From Clostridia bacterium (GTDB lineage Bacteria; Bacillota; Clostridia; Peptostreptococcales; Acidaminobacteraceae): DNA of 64,000 bases. Of this stretch, positions 53,838 to 62,675 are shown piece by piece. Within the stretch, counting starts at the first letter, position 1. The number at the start of each line of letters is the position of its first letter. The translations under genes were made by a program, and so were the position numbers. The stretch is from contig JAFGVN010000138.1 of assembly GCA_016937975.1 (NCBI GenBank), positions 34,333-98,332 of the forward strand, written 5' to 3'. The notes under the pieces are model-generated. The model did not search any database. It saw only the letters and a list, made by a program, of their open reading frames with translations, and was not told the DNA's origin.

Positions 53838-54233
53838 TTATTTTTGAAAGTATGGCTTATATTTTAAATCTTCCTCAATGATATGTGTTTTTATCCAATC
53901 TAACATGTAATTATATAACCAAATAATATCCATCGCATGAACTTCTCTTTCAACAATTCGCTTACACTCCATATAAATATCATCTTTTATTCTCTGATGA
54001 AATATTTTATGTTGCTCTAAATCAGGATATTGAACAGCTTCCATCATTTTTTCCTCTGTTTTAAAATGTAATGCTGCATATTCAACAATCTCATTTAACA
54101 ATATTGGCAATCTCTCTTCGAAATTTGTTTCATGTGTTAAGGATTCTAATTTATTAATCAACTCAAAAAATGTTTGATGTTGATCATCTATCTTTTCAAC
54201 GCCAACTGAAAATTTTTCATCCCAAATGATCAT
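53838..54233 (-). CDS. Bacteriohemerythrin
   Basis: 131-aa di-iron O2-binding protein. The ligands of the hemerythrin four-helix bundle are visible: VEKIDDQHQTFFELIN (His), HFKTEEKMM (His and Glu), LEQHKIFH (two His) and KTHIIEEDLKY (His and Asp). In anaerobes it probably binds or senses oxygen. I chose ATG 54233 (MIIWDEKFSVG), behind GGAGG; upstream in-frame ATGs lie within the ribosome binding region. It starts 31 nt after the carboxypeptidase gene, so it is probably the last gene of that operon. Confidence 0.93.
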   Translation of the reverse strand: MIIWDEKFSVGVEKIDDQHQTFFELINKLESLTHETNFEERLPILLNEIVEYAALHFKTEEKMMEAVQYPDLEQHKIFHQRIKDDIYMECKRIVEREVHAMDIIWLYNYMLDWIKTHIIEEDLKYKPYFQK

Positions 54234-54264
54234 AGACCCCACCTCCATCAATATTCTACCCTGT

Positions 54265-55851
54265 TTATTCTTCGTTACTCAAATTTTCTACTTTCAATAT
54301 CAAATTATTCCAATCTAAATAATTAATGATACCCGATTTTATTTCAACACTGCTAATAATCCCGGCTGTAAGCAATTTTTCAACAGCACTTTTAGCCCAA
54401 GTTGTTTTATACTCATATTTGATTATTTCTTCAAATTCAGGAAGAAATTTGGCTAAAATCACATATGCCTCTTCATATGTCATCAATTGATTTGGATTAA
54501 ACATATTGTTAAATCCAGTGATGATCTGATTCTTTCTTGCTGCCAACACAAAAGGGTCATCGCAGTCTAAAAAAACTTCTCCTCTATCCTTTGTATCCAA
54601 ATCCAATTTAACATACAAAAGGGTTATACCTTGTCTTCTTGTTATTTCTACCATTGATAAAGGTACAATGTATGATGGTTTGCCTTCATAAGTATAGATT
54701 TTACCACCATAGCGATTTGCAAATGCCTTCGCAATTTCTTCAGTGGGATAATCTCTCACATAGTAATTATTAATGTACAGTTTATAATCAAAATAACCAG
54801 ATCGTTTGCCTTCATAAGCCGCAATTAAAGGTACAAGTAATTGTTCTTTAAACACTTTATTAATGGTATATACAGAAACTGGTAATTCAGTTTTGCCAGG
54901 AAGAGTTTCTATAGTAATACTTGGCTTTAAGGTAGTCATAGCTGTAAAATCAGTTAAATATCCACTCCCGGAAGTTTCTTTTCCCGTATAAATTGGTTCA
55001 AATCCATTATATTTAGCAATTTGATTGGCTAAAGTATAACTTCCTTGATTGTGAGCATCAGACAACATCCATTTATTATAATAGATGACTTCTCCACGGG
55101 AATGAAAACTGATATAATTTCTAAAGTCGTAGGACGTTACATAGCCCATTAATAAGCGTGTTTCAACTTCGGAACCCGCATAAGGTCCATAATAATATCC
55201 TCTACCAGGGTTATTGCTATAATCCTCATTTTTGACTTGGTTCCATATATCTACAAAGCTCTTGGCATATGAGTCGTAGTAAACACCTGGAAAATTTCTA
55301 TTTAAGTCCACACCATTTATATTTGACTTATATTGACTAAAATTATGACTGGAAAAACTAAGCAGATTTTCTTTATATGGACTACTGATTTCTTGTAATC
55401 CAAAATTTGCCAAATCATATCCATCAGGATTTGAAAGAATCATAAAATGAAAAGCAAAGCGATCCAACTCCATCTGCATATCTATAGATGGCATCATCTC
55501 AGGATTATAATAATCCGCTGCATATAATTCTACAATTTTTAGTAACATTAAAGGGGAAACATTTTCTCGACTATGTATTCCCCCTTCAACAAAATAATGA
55601 TATTTATCAACATATGCTTCTGCTGATGTAATTTCACTTATGTTAGATGATAATCGCAAAACGTAAATGGGCTTATCATCCGTTGAATATCCCAAAATTT
55701 CCAAATCAAGGATTTCTGGATATTTTTCTTCCAAATTCAAAGCCATTTCAAATAACTGATCAGATGTAGGTAATGTTTCAGTTTGAATCATTACATCTGC
55801 AGTTACAAATGATATTAAGTTCATTAAAATTACGATTATCATTACACGCAT
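54265..55851 (-). CDS. Exported M14 zinc carboxypeptidase with C-terminal S-layer-homology-like repeats
   Basis: 528 aa starting with a signal peptide (MRVMIIVILMNLISFVTADV). The M14 zinc ligands are HSRE in VEGGIHSRENVSPL and the His in YISFHSRGEV. VDLNRNFPG supplies the substrate-binding Asn/Arg and IETLPG the catalytic Glu. After about residue 345 a different region begins. GEVFLDCDDPFVLAARKNQI...FNPNQLMTYEEAYVIL and WAKSAVEKLLTAGII look like two degenerate SLH repeats, which anchor proteins to the cell wall. It is likely a cell-surface peptidase for peptides or muropeptides. The start lies 4 nt after the selenoprotein stop; AAAGGTG is the ribosome binding site. Confidence 0.9.
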   Translation of the reverse strand: MRVMIIVILMNLISFVTADVMIQTETLPTSDQLFEMALNLEEKYPEILDLEILGYSTDDKPIYVLRLSSNISEITSAEAYVDKYHYFVEGGIHSRENVSPLMLLKIVELYAADYYNPEMMPSIDMQMELDRFAFHFMILSNPDGYDLANFGLQEISSPYKENLLSFSSHNFSQYKSNINGVDLNRNFPGVYYDSYAKSFVDIWNQVKNEDYSNNPGRGYYYGPYAGSEVETRLLMGYVTSYDFRNYISFHSRGEVIYYNKWMLSDAHNQGSYTLANQIAKYNGFEPIYTGKETSGSGYLTDFTAMTTLKPSITIETLPGKTELPVSVYTINKVFKEQLLVPLIAAYEGKRSGYFDYKLYINNYYVRDYPTEEIAKAFANRYGGKIYTYEGKPSYIVPLSMVEITRRQGITLLYVKLDLDTKDRGEVFLDCDDPFVLAARKNQIITGFNNMFNPNQLMTYEEAYVILAKFLPEFEEIIKYEYKTTWAKSAVEKLLTAGIISSVEIKSGIINYLDWNNLILKVENLSNEE

Positions 55852-55855
55852 AAAA

Positions 55856-56152
55856 TCACACCTTTGGATACATAATCCCTTCAGCCACTAGTTCTTTAAA
55901 GACTGAAATACCTCGTACCGTAAAAACAATATTTGAAGCACCAACGATTGCGGCTTTTGCAAGATAGATATCATATCCATCAATTGTATATTTTAAGTAT
56001 TTATCCGACACCTCCGGTGCACGGTATACCATTTCTGGTACTTTAATACTGCCGCATCAGCCTCCACCAGTGATTCGAATCTCCAGTGTGAAGGCATTGA
56101 TTTTCTTTTTCTGCAAAAATTGCTTTGCAGAATCTGTCAAACTTACATTCAT
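55856..56152 (-). CDS. Selenoprotein of the CC/Se-motif (HesB/IscA-like size) family; in-frame TGA read as selenocysteine
   Basis: A 98-residue frame from ATG 56152, behind AGAGGAAAG, to TGA 55858-55856 has one internal TGA (56059-56057, residue 32). Read as selenocysteine (U) it gives ITGGGUCGSIKVPE, a Sec-Cys pair in a glycine-rich loop. Coding continues for 66 protein-like residues (YTIDGYDIYLAKAAIVG to FKELVAEGIMYPKV). I recall a small clostridial family with a Cys-Cys or Sec-Cys pair and this layout ('CC/Se motif'). A hairpin suitable as a bacterial SECIS follows the TGA. The gene lies 12 nt after the NTF2-like gene and 4 nt before the carboxypeptidase. The reaction is unknown; thiol redox or metal binding is likely. 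Confidence 0.85.
56026..56041 (-). promoter_or_regulatory. Candidate bacterial SECIS hairpin
   Basis: On the minus strand GUACCA-GAAA-UGGUAU forms a 6-bp stem (one G-U) starting 15 nt after the in-frame UGA of the selenoprotein gene, with G as the first loop base. Position and loop fit the loose rules for SelB-binding elements in bacteria. Confidence 0.55.
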
Positions 56153-56164
56153 TTTTCTTTCCTC

Positions 56165-56527
56165 TTAAATACCAATATCACGGTAGAATAAGTACTTATT
56201 CCCCTCCAACTTCCATTCGACGATGTATTTACCTTCATATTGGTTCCCATTTTCAATGGTTAATGTATATGAACCTTTTTCGAATACATCATCTCCTACA
56301 TGATACACGTCAATGGTTTCAATTGTAAAGTAAGCTTTACCGATTTGTGCCATCCATTCTTTGAAATGTTTTCTAACTGCTTCTCGACCTTCAATGACTT
56401 TTCCATTGACACCTAATACAGCACCATTTGTGTGAAACGTATCTGCCAAAAGGTCTGCATCTTGATTTTCAAATGCCTTTATCCAAATTGCATTGCCTCG
56501 ATCTATATCTTTCTTAATGAAATCCAT
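56165..56527 (-). CDS. NTF2-like (SnoaL/DUF4440-type) protein
   Basis: 120 aa with the cone-shaped NTF2 fold pattern: IDRGNAIWIKAFENQDADLLADTF, the turn NGAVLGVNGKVIEGREAVRKHF and a final strand pair GKYIVEWKLEGNKYLFYRDIGI. Such proteins bind or isomerise small molecules, or act as ketosteroid-isomerase-like enzymes; no definite catalytic pair is visible. GGAGGTG precedes the ATG. It is the first gene of an operon with the selenoprotein, the carboxypeptidase and probably the hemerythrin. Confidence 0.82.
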   Translation of the reverse strand: MDFIKKDIDRGNAIWIKAFENQDADLLADTFHTNGAVLGVNGKVIEGREAVRKHFKEWMAQIGKAYFTIETIDVYHVGDDVFEKGSYTLTIENGNQYEGKYIVEWKLEGNKYLFYRDIGI

Positions 56528-56771
56528 AACAGCACCTCCATTGTATACTTACCCACAATCATGCCATATCATGCATATTTTATGAACATTTAATATCAAT
56601 TTATACTCTACTAATTGAGAACAGTTTTCAGTTGCTATACAATAAAAATGGGTATAATATAAAATAGTTACCTAGTCCTTGTTTAATAGGTCTTCGCTAG
56701 GATAACATTTAAAAAATATAGCCAACATAGAGAGCAAGATCTTTATATTACGATTATAAGAGGAGCATGAT

Positions 56772-58421
56772 ATGAAATACAATATTTTAATAGGCGGCGC
56801 AGCTGGCCAAGGTATGAATACGATCACAAAATTACTCAGTAAAGCATTGAAAAGACATGGCTATTATGTTTTTGTCAATACCGTATACATGTCTCGTATC
56901 AGAGGTGGTCATAATTATTTTCAAATTAGATTTTCTGATCAACCACTTCATACCCATGAAAACTCAATTGATGTGTTATTTGCACTTAATCAGGAAACCC
57001 TTGATTTACATCAAAGGAGACTTAAAGAAAATGGTATTATTATAGCGGATGAAGATTTAAAGTTTGATCCAAAAGAGTTTGCATTGCCAATAAAAAAAAT
57101 CTCAAAAGCAATTGGTAATAAAAAAGCTGAAAATATGATTTTACTCGGTGGTCTGATTAAATTATTTAATTTAGATTATGACATATTCACAGATTTAGTT
57201 TCAAAATCTATAAAGAAGGATTTATCCTCCAATAAGGAAGCACTTAAGCAAGGCTATGATTCCTTAAAACCTAAATTCCTATTTATTGGTAAACAAAGGG
57301 ATGACAACATGCTAATTAATGGCAATACTGCTATCGGGCTAGGTGCTATAGCTGCAGGACTTGGTGTTTTTTCAGCATATCCTATGACACCGGCTGCAAG
57401 CATTATGAACTACCTCACCCATCAACAGAAGAAAATGGGCATAATCGTAGAACAAGCTGAAGATGAAATTGCAGCAATACACATTGCTTTAGGGGCATCA
57501 TCTGCAGGCGTAAGAGCCATGACAGCTTCTTCTGGAGGTGGGTTGTCTTTAATGGTTGAAGCACTTGGACTAACAGCAATTACAGAAACACCACTTGTAA
57601 TTACAGATGTTATGCGTCCTGGACCTGCAACAGGTCTACCAACTAAGACAGGACAAGGTGATCTTAGCTTTTTACTTACAGCTTCTCAAGATGAACTTCC
57701 TAGAATGATTATTGCACCAAGAGACCCTGAAGATGCATATTATCAAACTATACGAGCTTTTGATTTGGCAGATAAATATCAATTACCAGTGATTGTTTTA
57801 AGTGATCAGTATCTTGCTGATAGTCAAAAGACAATTCCTCTTTTGAATACAAAAGTTGAAATCAATCAATATCTATCTAAGGATCAGGCAGTAGAACTTC
57901 CATATGAACGATATAAAATCACACCATCAGGTGTTTCACCTCGTTTAATACCAGGTTTATCAGAGTATCCAATTATAGCAGATAATCATGAACATGATGG
58001 CTTTGGTAAAATTTCTGAAGATCCAGTGAATCGTACCAATATGCATTTGAAACGTCTTCAAAAATTGAGAAGTCTCGAAGCCGATCTTCAAGAACCTCAT
58101 TATTTTGGCGATGAGAATCCAGATATTGTACTCATCGGCTTTGGTTCTACTGAGGGGGCATTAATTGAAACCATTGAAACTTATTCTGGTCAGAAAAAAA
58201 TTGGTGCATTGGTCTTTGGTGATGTTTATCCTTTGCCAACTCAAAAATTAATAAAATACAAAGATAAAATTCTAATTAACGTTGAATTAAATGCAACGGG
58301 TCAATTTTCAAGATTAATTCGTATGGAAACTGGTATACATTGTACCGAGAGCATCTTAAAATTCGACGGATTACAAATTAATGCAGAAGATATTTTGGAG
58401 GTGCTTCATGAAAAATTTTAA
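56772..58421 (+). CDS. korA: 2-oxoacid:ferredoxin oxidoreductase, fused gamma-alpha subunit
   Basis: Oxidative decarboxylation of a 2-oxoacid (often 2-oxoglutarate) to acyl-CoA with ferredoxin reduction. The gamma-type domain comes first (about 1-175; LIGGAAGQGMNTITKLLSKAL, VYMSRIRGGHNYFQIR). The alpha part (about 178-549) follows, with GNTAIGLGAIAAGLGVFSAYPMTP and GLPTKTGQGDLSFLL. AAGAGGAG lies 7 nt before the ATG. A TATAAT box is at 56653-56658. It overlaps the beta gene by 14 nt. No separate ferredoxin subunit gene is present, so a free ferredoxin must serve. The exact oxoacid cannot be told from sequence. Confidence 0.93.
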   Translation: MKYNILIGGAAGQGMNTITKLLSKALKRHGYYVFVNTVYMSRIRGGHNYFQIRFSDQPLHTHENSIDVLFALNQETLDLHQRRLKENGIIIADEDLKFDPKEFALPIKKISKAIGNKKAENMILLGGLIKLFNLDYDIFTDLVSKSIKKDLSSNKEALKQGYDSLKPKFLFIGKQRDDNMLINGNTAIGLGAIAAGLGVFSAYPMTPAASIMNYLTHQQKKMGIIVEQAEDEIAAIHIALGASSAGVRAMTASSGGGLSLMVEALGLTAITETPLVITDVMRPGPATGLPTKTGQGDLSFLLTASQDELPRMIIAPRDPEDAYYQTIRAFDLADKYQLPVIVLSDQYLADSQKTIPLLNTKVEINQYLSKDQAVELPYERYKITPSGVSPRLIPGLSEYPIIADNHEHDGFGKISEDPVNRTNMHLKRLQKLRSLEADLQEPHYFGDENPDIVLIGFGSTEGALIETIETYSGQKKIGALVFGDVYPLPTQKLIKYKDKILINVELNATGQFSRLIRMETGIHCTESILKFDGLQINAEDILEVLHEKF

Positions 58422-59256
58422 AGTTTTTAATACCGAAAATAAGATTTCCTGGTGCCCAGGTTGTGGTGATTACTCTATTTTACAAGCGTTGAAAGAAGCA
58501 TTATTTGAACTTGACTTACAACCGAATAATACGATGATTGTCTCAGGTATCGGTCAAGCTGCAAAAACACCCCAATATGTTAATGCAAACAGTTTCAATT
58601 CTCTACACGGTCGCGCTTTACCACCAGCTTTAGGTATTCACATGGCAAATCCAGATTTAAATATTTTTGTGACATCAGGTGATGGTGATACCTATGGAGA
58701 AGGCGGAAACCATTTCATTCATAATATTAGAAGAAATCCTAATATCGTACATTTGGTTTACAATAATCGAATATACGGTTTAACCAAAGGACAAAGTTCT
58801 CCAACGACAGATTTAGGTATGATTACTTCAAGTCAGTTGGATGGTCACAAAACACCTCCAATAAACCCTTTGACTTTAGCTTTAACCTTAGGCGCAGGTT
58901 TTGTCGCAAGAGGTTATGCCCATCATCGTGATCATTTGAAGGCATTGATTAAAGCGGCTTATCATTACAAAGGTTACGCAATCATTGATATTATGCAACC
59001 TTGTCCATCATTCAACAAAAAAAATACACCTGAGTGGTATGAGTCAAATACCTATTACCTTGAAAATCATGACGAAAAAGATTTTAATTTAGCGTATAAT
59101 CTTGCAACACATGTTAATGAACATATCCCTTTGGGTATACTCTATCGTGTAGAAAAAAATACGTTCCTAGAACGTTTGGATCATATCCATACCCCACTAC
59201 TAAAAAGACAAGTTCAACAAAAGGATTTGGAATTGCTTTTAGATGAATTTCTATAA
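58408..59256 (+). CDS. korB: 2-oxoacid:ferredoxin oxidoreductase, beta (TPP-binding) subunit
   Basis: 282 aa. SWCPGCGDYSILQAL supplies cluster cysteines. The thiamine diphosphate motif runs TSGDGDTYGEGGNHFIHNIRRN with NNRIYGLTKGQSSPTT behind it; CPSFNKKNTPEWY is a further Cys region. I chose ATG 58408 (MKNFKVFNTE), with TTGGAGG 6 nt upstream; an in-frame ATG 9 codons earlier lies inside korA without a ribosome binding site. It works with KorA as a heterotetramer. Confidence 0.94.
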   Translation: MKNFKVFNTENKISWCPGCGDYSILQALKEALFELDLQPNNTMIVSGIGQAAKTPQYVNANSFNSLHGRALPPALGIHMANPDLNIFVTSGDGDTYGEGGNHFIHNIRRNPNIVHLVYNNRIYGLTKGQSSPTTDLGMITSSQLDGHKTPPINPLTLALTLGAGFVARGYAHHRDHLKALIKAAYHYKGYAIIDIMQPCPSFNKKNTPEWYESNTYYLENHDEKDFNLAYNLATHVNEHIPLGILYRVEKNTFLERLDHIHTPLLKRQVQQKDLELLLDEFL

Positions 59257-59271
59257 TAGAAGGAGTTAATT

Positions 59272-60339
59272 ATGCGTGCCATTCCCATTCAATTTGTACA
59301 GCCAAACTCACATTTAGGTGAAGATCTATATACAGCTGAAGGAAAAATCTTGTTAAGAATGGGCACCTTATTAACAGAAAATCTTATTACCAAAATAAAG
59401 AACAATAAAATATTTACGGTATATATTATCGACATTCATAGTGATATCCAAGTCAATCGATTGCTTGAGCAGTCCTTTAGAGCAAAAGGTACTATGCTTA
59501 TCAAAGCAATCTTTGATGATGCCGCTTCAGGATCATCAATATTGGATCATCATTATGAATTGTCCACCTATGCTGATGACGTTTTATACGAATTAAAATC
59601 ATATCAACAGCAAACCTTAGAATATGTGGATGTGAAGAATGTAAATGCTTACTTGTATAGTTCTGCGTTAAATATTGCTTTAATTTCCTCATTAATTGCT
59701 TGGCATTTAGGTTATAACGATGAAATGGTTAAACACATTTTCATAGGTGCTATATATCATGATATTGGTATAGCTTTATTGCCACCTAGAATCATCTACA
59801 AGGACACTACCTTAACGACTGAAGAGAAAATGATGATTATCAATCATCCAAGCATAGGCTATAAATACGTTAAAGAAAGATCATTTTTGTCTGCTTATAC
59901 AAAAACAATTGTTTATCAGCACCATGAATGTTTAGATGGTACAGGTTATCCTCAAAGAATTAAGGGCAATGAAGTTCATCCAATTGCACAGATTGTTGGG
60001 GTAGCCGATGTATATGATGCAATGACTTCAGATCGTCCCTATAAAAGGGCCGTACCACCAAATGAAGCCTTGGAATACATTATAGGTGTAGCCGGGACTA
60101 AATTTGATTCAAGCATTGTTGATGCTTTTATTAAAATGATTGCGCCATATCCAAGAGGGTCAATTGTAAGATTGTCCAATGGAAGCGTTGGTGTTGTTGA
60201 AACACTTAATAAGGATTTTCCACTAAGACCAGTTCTTAACGTCATAACTAAAGAAGGTGACAGTTATCACTATGAATCTTTAAATTTAATTAAACATCCC
60301 AATCTTGTGATCACAGAAACAGTTTATGACTTAATTTAG
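59272..60339 (+). CDS. HD-GYP-domain protein with degenerate first metal site (paralogue 1)
   Basis: 355 aa. The N-terminal ~60 residues (MRAIPIQFVQPNSHLGEDLY) are the usual clostridial HD-GYP leader domain, and the HD-GYP domain spans about 120-290. His163-Asp164 (YHDIGIALLP), the HHE at 217-219, and DGTGYP (222-227) are present. However, the His of the opening HSxxV motif is Ser131 (YLYSSALNIAL), and the lysine after HDIG is Ile167. Canonical HD-GYP enzymes need these to hydrolyse c-di-GMP, so this may be a receptor or altered enzyme. It starts 15 nt after korB, so it is probably co-transcribed with it. Confidence 0.88.
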   Translation: MRAIPIQFVQPNSHLGEDLYTAEGKILLRMGTLLTENLITKIKNNKIFTVYIIDIHSDIQVNRLLEQSFRAKGTMLIKAIFDDAASGSSILDHHYELSTYADDVLYELKSYQQQTLEYVDVKNVNAYLYSSALNIALISSLIAWHLGYNDEMVKHIFIGAIYHDIGIALLPPRIIYKDTTLTTEEKMMIINHPSIGYKYVKERSFLSAYTKTIVYQHHECLDGTGYPQRIKGNEVHPIAQIVGVADVYDAMTSDRPYKRAVPPNEALEYIIGVAGTKFDSSIVDAFIKMIAPYPRGSIVRLSNGSVGVVETLNKDFPLRPVLNVITKEGDSYHYESLNLIKHPNLVITETVYDLI

Positions 60340-60490
60340 TCTCATACGAAATTTTGCCGAATGCAGTATTATTAAGGACTATGTCTTTCAACTGCCATTG
60401 AATGATGCTTCGAAAAATATAAAATTTTTTGAATGCTTTATTTTTAAAGCTGCACGTATTCTGACATATGTGATTTGTTCGACTCATCAT

Positions 60491-60520
60491 AAAAAGCATT
60501 CAATTACGTTGAATGCTTTT
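60491..60520 (-). terminator. Terminator of the membrane HD-GYP gene
   Basis: AAAAGCATTCAA / TTGAATGCTTTT stem around CGTAA on the minus strand, overlapping the stop codon at 60500-60502, with a T tail. Confidence 0.8.
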
Positions 60521-61465
60521 CATTATGAGTAACATATTCACATCTAAGAAATCTATCAATACCGGTTCAATATCAGCTTCAAAAAAAGCATTCACAACAG
60601 CCGGGTCAAATTGACTTCCTGAATATTTGCGAAGTTCCGAGCATGTTTTTTCATAGGATAGAGCTTTTCTATAGGGTCGATCTGAAGTCATCGCGTCAAA
60701 AGAATCTGCAACAGCTATAATTCTCGCACCGATCGGAATATCTGACACCTCACAGTCTGTTGGGTATCCAGAACCATCATAGTGTCTATGATGATATTTG
60801 ATCATTTGGAATATGAAACTGATGGACTGAATGTTCTGAATCATTTCTACACCAGATGTAACATGTTCCTTCATAATACGCCATTCTTCTTCATTAAGTT
60901 TTTCAGGTTTATTCAATATTTTACTGTCCACATGAAGTTTGCCTACATCATGAAACAAGGCTGCGAGACCAATCTTTTCACATTCTACTTGACTCAGTCC
61001 CATTGCTGCTGCTATACGCTTTGCATAATAACAGACATTAGATGAGTGATTATGTAGATAATGATCTTTTGCATCAATAGCTGTAACAAATGCGTAAACC
61101 AAGTCAATGATCAATTCACATTGTTCTTTTTCATATTTTTTTTGTTTGAGTATATAGCCTCTTATTTCTAATCCAGCTATAGCTGCTAGAATTGAACAGA
61201 TCAAGAATATGCTGCCTTGAATGACAAACTGCTTGGATGGTATTTCATGTAGATGACTGAATAACAAGAAACTTGATAAACTCAATATTGTAAAAACAGA
61301 AAATGCAAATTTTTTAAAATACATGGCTGCTAAAACCATTGCCACAACTAACAGCCCTCCTACAAAAACAGAAAGGATTTCGTTGATTATAATAACTAAT
61401 GGAAGTATTGTAAATATGAGTATATAATATAGCCACTTTGGACGATCATACAAATATCTAAACAT
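60500..61465 (-). CDS. Membrane-bound HD-GYP phosphodiesterase, canonical motifs
   Basis: 321 aa. The first ~105 residues contain about four hydrophobic segments (YYILIFTILPLVIII, VFVGGLLVVAMVLAAMYF and others). The HD-GYP domain follows, with intact HNHSSNV (first His), LFHDVGKLHVD (HD and Lys) and HHRHYDGSGYP, plus IIAVADSFDAMTSDRPYRKAL. It should cleave c-di-GMP to pGpG or GMP at the inner membrane surface. GAGGTGAC precedes the ATG. It lies between two plus-strand HD-GYP paralogues but on the other strand. Confidence 0.92.
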   Translation of the reverse strand: MFRYLYDRPKWLYYILIFTILPLVIIINEILSVFVGGLLVVAMVLAAMYFKKFAFSVFTILSLSSFLLFSHLHEIPSKQFVIQGSIFLICSILAAIAGLEIRGYILKQKKYEKEQCELIIDLVYAFVTAIDAKDHYLHNHSSNVCYYAKRIAAAMGLSQVECEKIGLAALFHDVGKLHVDSKILNKPEKLNEEEWRIMKEHVTSGVEMIQNIQSISFIFQMIKYHHRHYDGSGYPTDCEVSDIPIGARIIAVADSFDAMTSDRPYRKALSYEKTCSELRKYSGSQFDPAVVNAFFEADIEPVLIDFLDVNMLLIMKSIQRN

Positions 61466-61579
61466 AAAGTCACCTCAAAAGACTATTACCCTAATTGTTA
61501 AAAAATAAACTCAAATAATAATAGCAAATTGTGGGAATTATTAATTTTGGGGTATATAAAAAAATAAAAGGAGCTAAAT

Positions 61580-62647
61580 ATGCGTGCTATACCAACCTCA
61601 TATATTGTTGAAGGCAGTATTCTTGCTGAAAACTTGTATACCGTAGACGGGCGCGTTTTGATAAAAAAAGGAACAGTCCTAAACGATAACTTAAAAATAA
61701 AAATTGAAACCAACAGAATCTTCACTGTATATATTGAAGACATTCATTGTAAAACCGAAGTGAACCGTTTATTAGATCAAGGTTTTAGAGTGAAAGGCGC
61801 TCTTATTGTTAAAGAGCTATTTGATGCGGCAAAAAAAAATGAGGATATCTTTGATCAACACAATGCATTGATTAAGTATGCTGAAGATGTCTTATATGAA
61901 ATTCGATCCTATCAAAAAGTTCAAATTGAATACGTCGATATTAAAAATATCGACAATTATTTGTACAGTTCTGCCATAAATGTGGCTATTCTCTCCGCTT
62001 TAATTGGATGGCAATTAGGATTGGGGTCAGATGCCGTAAAACAACTTTTTTTAGGAGCAATTTATCATGATATTGGTATCGCTTTAGTTCCTAAAAATAT
62101 TATCTATAAGACAGAGCCTTTAACATTGGAAGAAAAAAAACATATCTTATTGCACCCTTTGCATGGTTATAATTTCTTGAAGGATAAAAACTACATCTCC
62201 GCCTATGTCAAAAAAATAGTCCTTCAACACCATGAGCACATCGATGGCTCTGGTTATCCTTCTCAAAACACAAAAGATGAAATAGATAAAATGTCACAAA
62301 TCGTTGGACTTGCAGATATTTACGATGCCATGACATCCGATAGACCTTACAGAAGAGCTACAAGCCCCAAAGAAGCTATAGAATACATTCATGCTAACAA
62401 AGGTAAAATTTTCTTTTTGGATGTCGCTGAAGCATTTATTGATAGAATTACACCATACCCAAGAGGTACTGTTGTTAAAATGTCCAATGGCATGCCTGCT
62501 GTTGTGGAAAAAATCAATGACAAATGGCCTCTTCGACCAATCATTAAATTAATTTATAAAACCACCAGTGGCTATTACTATGAAACCATTGAACTGATGA
62601 AAAGACAAAATCTACTTATTGAAGAAGTTATCTATGATACAATATAA
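61580..62647 (+). CDS. HD-GYP-domain protein with degenerate first metal site (paralogue 2)
   Basis: 355 aa, the same length as the protein at 59272 and about half identical to it, so the pair arose by duplication. Motifs agree: MRAIPTSYIVEGSILAENLY at the N-terminus, YLYSSAINVAIL (Ser where the first His is expected), YHDIGIALVP (Ile instead of Lys), HHEHIDGSGYP and YDAMTSDRPYRRAT. AAAGGAG lies 7 nt before the ATG. It has its own transcription unit and a strong terminator. Loss of the same residues in both copies means the change predates the duplication and is probably functional. Confidence 0.88.
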   Translation: MRAIPTSYIVEGSILAENLYTVDGRVLIKKGTVLNDNLKIKIETNRIFTVYIEDIHCKTEVNRLLDQGFRVKGALIVKELFDAAKKNEDIFDQHNALIKYAEDVLYEIRSYQKVQIEYVDIKNIDNYLYSSAINVAILSALIGWQLGLGSDAVKQLFLGAIYHDIGIALVPKNIIYKTEPLTLEEKKHILLHPLHGYNFLKDKNYISAYVKKIVLQHHEHIDGSGYPSQNTKDEIDKMSQIVGLADIYDAMTSDRPYRRATSPKEAIEYIHANKGKIFFLDVAEAFIDRITPYPRGTVVKMSNGMPAVVEKINDKWPLRPIIKLIYKTTSGYYYETIELMKRQNLLIEEVIYDTI

Positions 62648-62649
62648 AA

Positions 62650-62675
62650 ACGGAAGGTTTCCCTTCCGTCTTTTT
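62650..62675. terminator. Bidirectional terminator between HD-GYP paralogue 2 and the ferritin-like gene
   Basis: ACGGAAGG / CCTTCCGT stem with TTTC loop and TTTTT on the plus strand; A-rich on the other side. Confidence 0.85.
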
